From Helicobacter_J cappadocius (lineage in GTDB: Bacteria > Campylobacterota > Campylobacteria > Campylobacterales > Helicobacteraceae): 64,000 nt of DNA. Each line of letters begins with the position of its first letter. Within the stretch, counting starts at the first letter, position 1. The notes under the pieces are model-generated. The model searched no databases and had not been told where the DNA came from. It saw only the letters and a list, made by a program, of their open reading frames with translations. The stretch lies in NCBI RefSeq assembly GCF_030686155.1, contig NZ_JAUPEV010000004.1, positions 62,001 to 126,000 on the forward strand, given 5' to 3'. Of the stretch, positions 62,306 to 64,000 are shown piece after piece. A program made the position numbers and the translations under genes.

Positions 62306-64000
62306 AAGCTAACCTCTTTCATTTTGATTTCTACCATATTTAAAAACTCCTTTTCTTGTATCTGGTATTGAGTTTTTGACTGCCTATCTCTAATAGACAA
62401 TATTCTCTCTTCAACCTCTTTAGCTCCTATAACTGCTATCATAGGAACCCTTTGTTTTTCCGCATTTCTTATTTTTTTATTCAAAGTTTCATTCTTATCC
62501 ATTATTTCAGCATATGCCCCTATGCTTAAAAGCTGCTTCTTAATTTCTTGTGCATAAGGAATCTGTTCTTCAGAAATAGGTATCAAGACAATCTGAGTAG
62601 GTGCAATAAAAAATGGAAACTCTCCTCCAAAATGCTCTGTCAAAATTGCTACAAATCGCTCAAAAGAACCTAAAATAGCCCTGTGAATCATAACTGGCTG
62701 TCGATAAGTATTATCTTTATCGGTATATTGCAAATTAAATCTTTCAGGCAAATTCATATCAATCTGCACCGTACCACATTGCCACTTCCTGCCAATAGCA
62801 TCTGTGATTTTAATATCTATCTTAGGACCATAAAAAGCCCCTCCACCAACATCTATTTTATAATCAATACCATTACTCTTAAGTGCATCTTCTAGGGCAT
62901 TAGTCGCTACTTGCCACACTTCATCACTACCGATAGATTTTGAGGGTTTGGTCGAAAGTTCCATTTCATAGTTAAAACCAAATGCTCCCATAATCTTACG
63001 AGTAAAATCGATAATATTACTCACCTCATCTTTGATTTGAGAAGGTTGGCAAAAGATATGTGCATCATCTTGAGTGAATTCCCTTACCCTTAAAAGTCCG
63101 TGCAATACTCCGCTTTTTTCATGGCGATGAACCACTCCATATTCATAAAACCGCAATGGAAGCTCACGATAACTTCTTATTGAACTTTGATAGACTTTAA
63201 TATGCCCCACGCAATTCATAGGTTTTATACCATACTCCACATCATCTATCACGGTAAAATACATATTTTCTTTATAATTATCATAATGACCACTAACTTT
63301 CCAGACACTACTCTTGAGTATCTCAGGACCCCTTACAGGCTCATATTCCCTTACAATTAATGCCCTAGTGAGTAACTCCTCAATTCTCCTACGCAATCTT
63401 GCACCTTTAGGAAGCCATATTGGAAGTCCTGCACCAATCTCTTCATCAAATCCAAAAAGACCCATTTCAAGACCAAGCTTTCTATGATCTCTTTTTTTAG
63501 CTTCTTCAAGCTGATGAATATAGGTATTTAAGTTTTCTTTATCTGCAAATGCTACACCATATATCCGAGTAAGCATCTCAGCTTTTTCATCACCACCCAA
63601 ATACGCACCTGCAAGCTTAGTTAGCTTAAAACTATGCAAGAGTTTTGTATTTGGTAAATGTGGCCCACGACATAAATCCTCAAAATTACCTTGTCTATAA
63701 ACGCCAAACTTATCTCCGGGTATCTTACTCATTACCACCTGCTTAAGTTCATCACCCAAAAACTTTTGGATCGCTTCTTGTTTGGTGATAGTCTCTTTTG
63801 TTATTGGAAGAGCTTTTTTTGCAATCTCTTTCATTTTCTTTTCAATAACATTCAAATCTTCTTCGGTAATTTTTGAGCTAGTTTTAAAATCATAATAAAA
63901 CCCTTCATCTACAACAGGACCGACGAAAAATTTCGCATCACTATAGAGTTCTTTAATGGCTTGTGCCATCAGATGGGCACAAGAATGCCTGATTATAGAC
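62302..64000 (-). CDS. thrS: Threonyl-tRNA synthetase, N-terminal end outside window
   Basis: 566 codons are visible; about 50 are missing beyond the edge, judging by usual length. The editing domain shows RHSCAHLMAQAIKEL and LCRGPHLPNTKLL. The catalytic core has MNCVGHIKVYQ, REFTQDDAHIFC and MIHRAILGSFERF, with the zinc Cys and His ligands. The C-terminal anticodon domain begins IAPTQIVLIPISEEQ and ends near KTQYQIQEKEFL. Its stop overlaps the infC start by four bases, so both are made from one mRNA. Confidence 0.96.
   Translation of the reverse strand, partial: SIIRHSCAHLMAQAIKELYSDAKFFVGPVVDEGFYYDFKTSSKITEEDLNVIEKKMKEIAKKALPITKETITKQEAIQKFLGDELKQVVMSKIPGDKFGVYRQGNFEDLCRGPHLPNTKLLHSFKLTKLAGAYLGGDEKAEMLTRIYGVAFADKENLNTYIHQLEEAKKRDHRKLGLEMGLFGFDEEIGAGLPIWLPKGARLRRRIEELLTRALIVREYEPVRGPEILKSSVWKVSGHYDNYKENMYFTVIDDVEYGIKPMNCVGHIKVYQSSIRSYRELPLRFYEYGVVHRHEKSGVLHGLLRVREFTQDDAHIFCQPSQIKDEVSNIIDFTRKIMGAFGFNYEMELSTKPSKSIGSDEVWQVATNALEDALKSNGIDYKIDVGGGAFYGPKIDIKITDAIGRKWQCGTVQIDMNLPERFNLQYTDKDNTYRQPVMIHRAILGSFERFVAILTEHFGGEFPFFIAPTQIVLIPISEEQIPYAQEIKKQLLSIGAYAEIMDKNETLNKKIRNAEKQRVPMIAVIGAKEVEERILSIRDRQSKTQYQIQEKEFLNMVEIKMKEVSF

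Noticed and set aside
1..64000. CRISPR array, prophage or insertion sequence
   Set aside because: I saw no regularly spaced direct repeats, no transposase or integrase, and no phage structural genes.

Overview
The window looks like chromosomal DNA from a Helicobacter species or a close relative in the Campylobacterota, and probably not H. pylori itself. Support: very AT-rich sequence; the gene blocks thrS-infC-rpmI-rplT and pseB-coaBC flanked by a FadL/OmpP1-like porin and FlgP/FlgQ-like lipoproteins; a Maf flagellin-glycosylation protein; single-gene citrate synthase and NADP-type isocitrate dehydrogenase; dynamin pairs of the Campylobacter type; long poly-C/poly-G phase-variation tracts; and frequent TTG starts. 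An apparently intact selenocysteine system (tRNA-Sec, selA, selB) and a full molybdate operon with ModE argue against H. pylori. Gene assignments rest on reading the translations; no database search was run.

Layout. 1-3.7 kb: export operon on the minus strand (TolC, HlyD, two ABC-2 permeases, the last cut by the window edge). 3.8-6.9 kb: rhodanese, uppS, and a response regulator/histidine kinase pair. 7.3-9.4 kb: an LtaS-like sulfatase-fold transferase split by a C14 tract (phase OFF as sequenced). 9.4-14.2 kb: a bile-acid-type symporter, divergent gltA and icd, and a DMT exporter. 14.2-15.7 kb: two unknown small genes and four tRNAs (Arg, Arg, His, Pro). 15.7-19.8 kb: surface polysaccharide and glycosylation genes (EpsG/Wzy-like, Wzz-like, Maf), with a G11 tract in the maf upstream region. 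19.9-24.3 kb: CvfB-like protein, SDR dehydrogenase, two tandem NSS sodium symporters. 24.5-29.3 kb: type III restriction-modification (res then mod) with a C13 tract in mod, ON as sequenced. 29.4-35.5 kb: unknown gene, coaBC, pseB, porin, and a FlgQ/FlgP-like pair under a consensus sigma-54 promoter.

35.5-41.2 kb: molybdate uptake (modA, a TOBE protein, modB, modC), a ModE-type regulator with a matching operator, and a FIST-PAS-PAS-HD-GYP signalling protein immediately upstream of modE. 41.3-45 kb: a Spy/CpxP-like periplasmic protein with a second two-component pair, an Old Yellow Enzyme-type reductase and a small unknown gene. 45-51.7 kb: thrC, a gene-poor gap with a structured element, then tRNA-Sec divergent from selA-selB and a cysteine-desulfurase-like protein that seems to lack the PLP lysine. 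51.8-61 kb: a degenerate protease-like exported protein, cyclophilin, two dynamin-like GTPases followed by a 30-residue membrane ORF, a DUF455 ferritin-like protein and a DMT exporter in one overlapping operon, then YaaA and a DUF4149 membrane protein. 61.1-64 kb: rplT, rpmI, infC and thrS (5' end outside the window).

Themes. Three homopolymer tracts (C14, G11, G13) make a surface-modifying enzyme, probably the maf promoter, and a DNA methyltransferase candidates for phase variation. Pseudaminic acid synthesis (PseB), Maf and FlgP/FlgQ relate to the glycosylated flagellum. Selenocysteine machinery and molybdate uptake are both needed for selenium/molybdenum formate dehydrogenase-type enzymes, although no such enzyme lies in this window.
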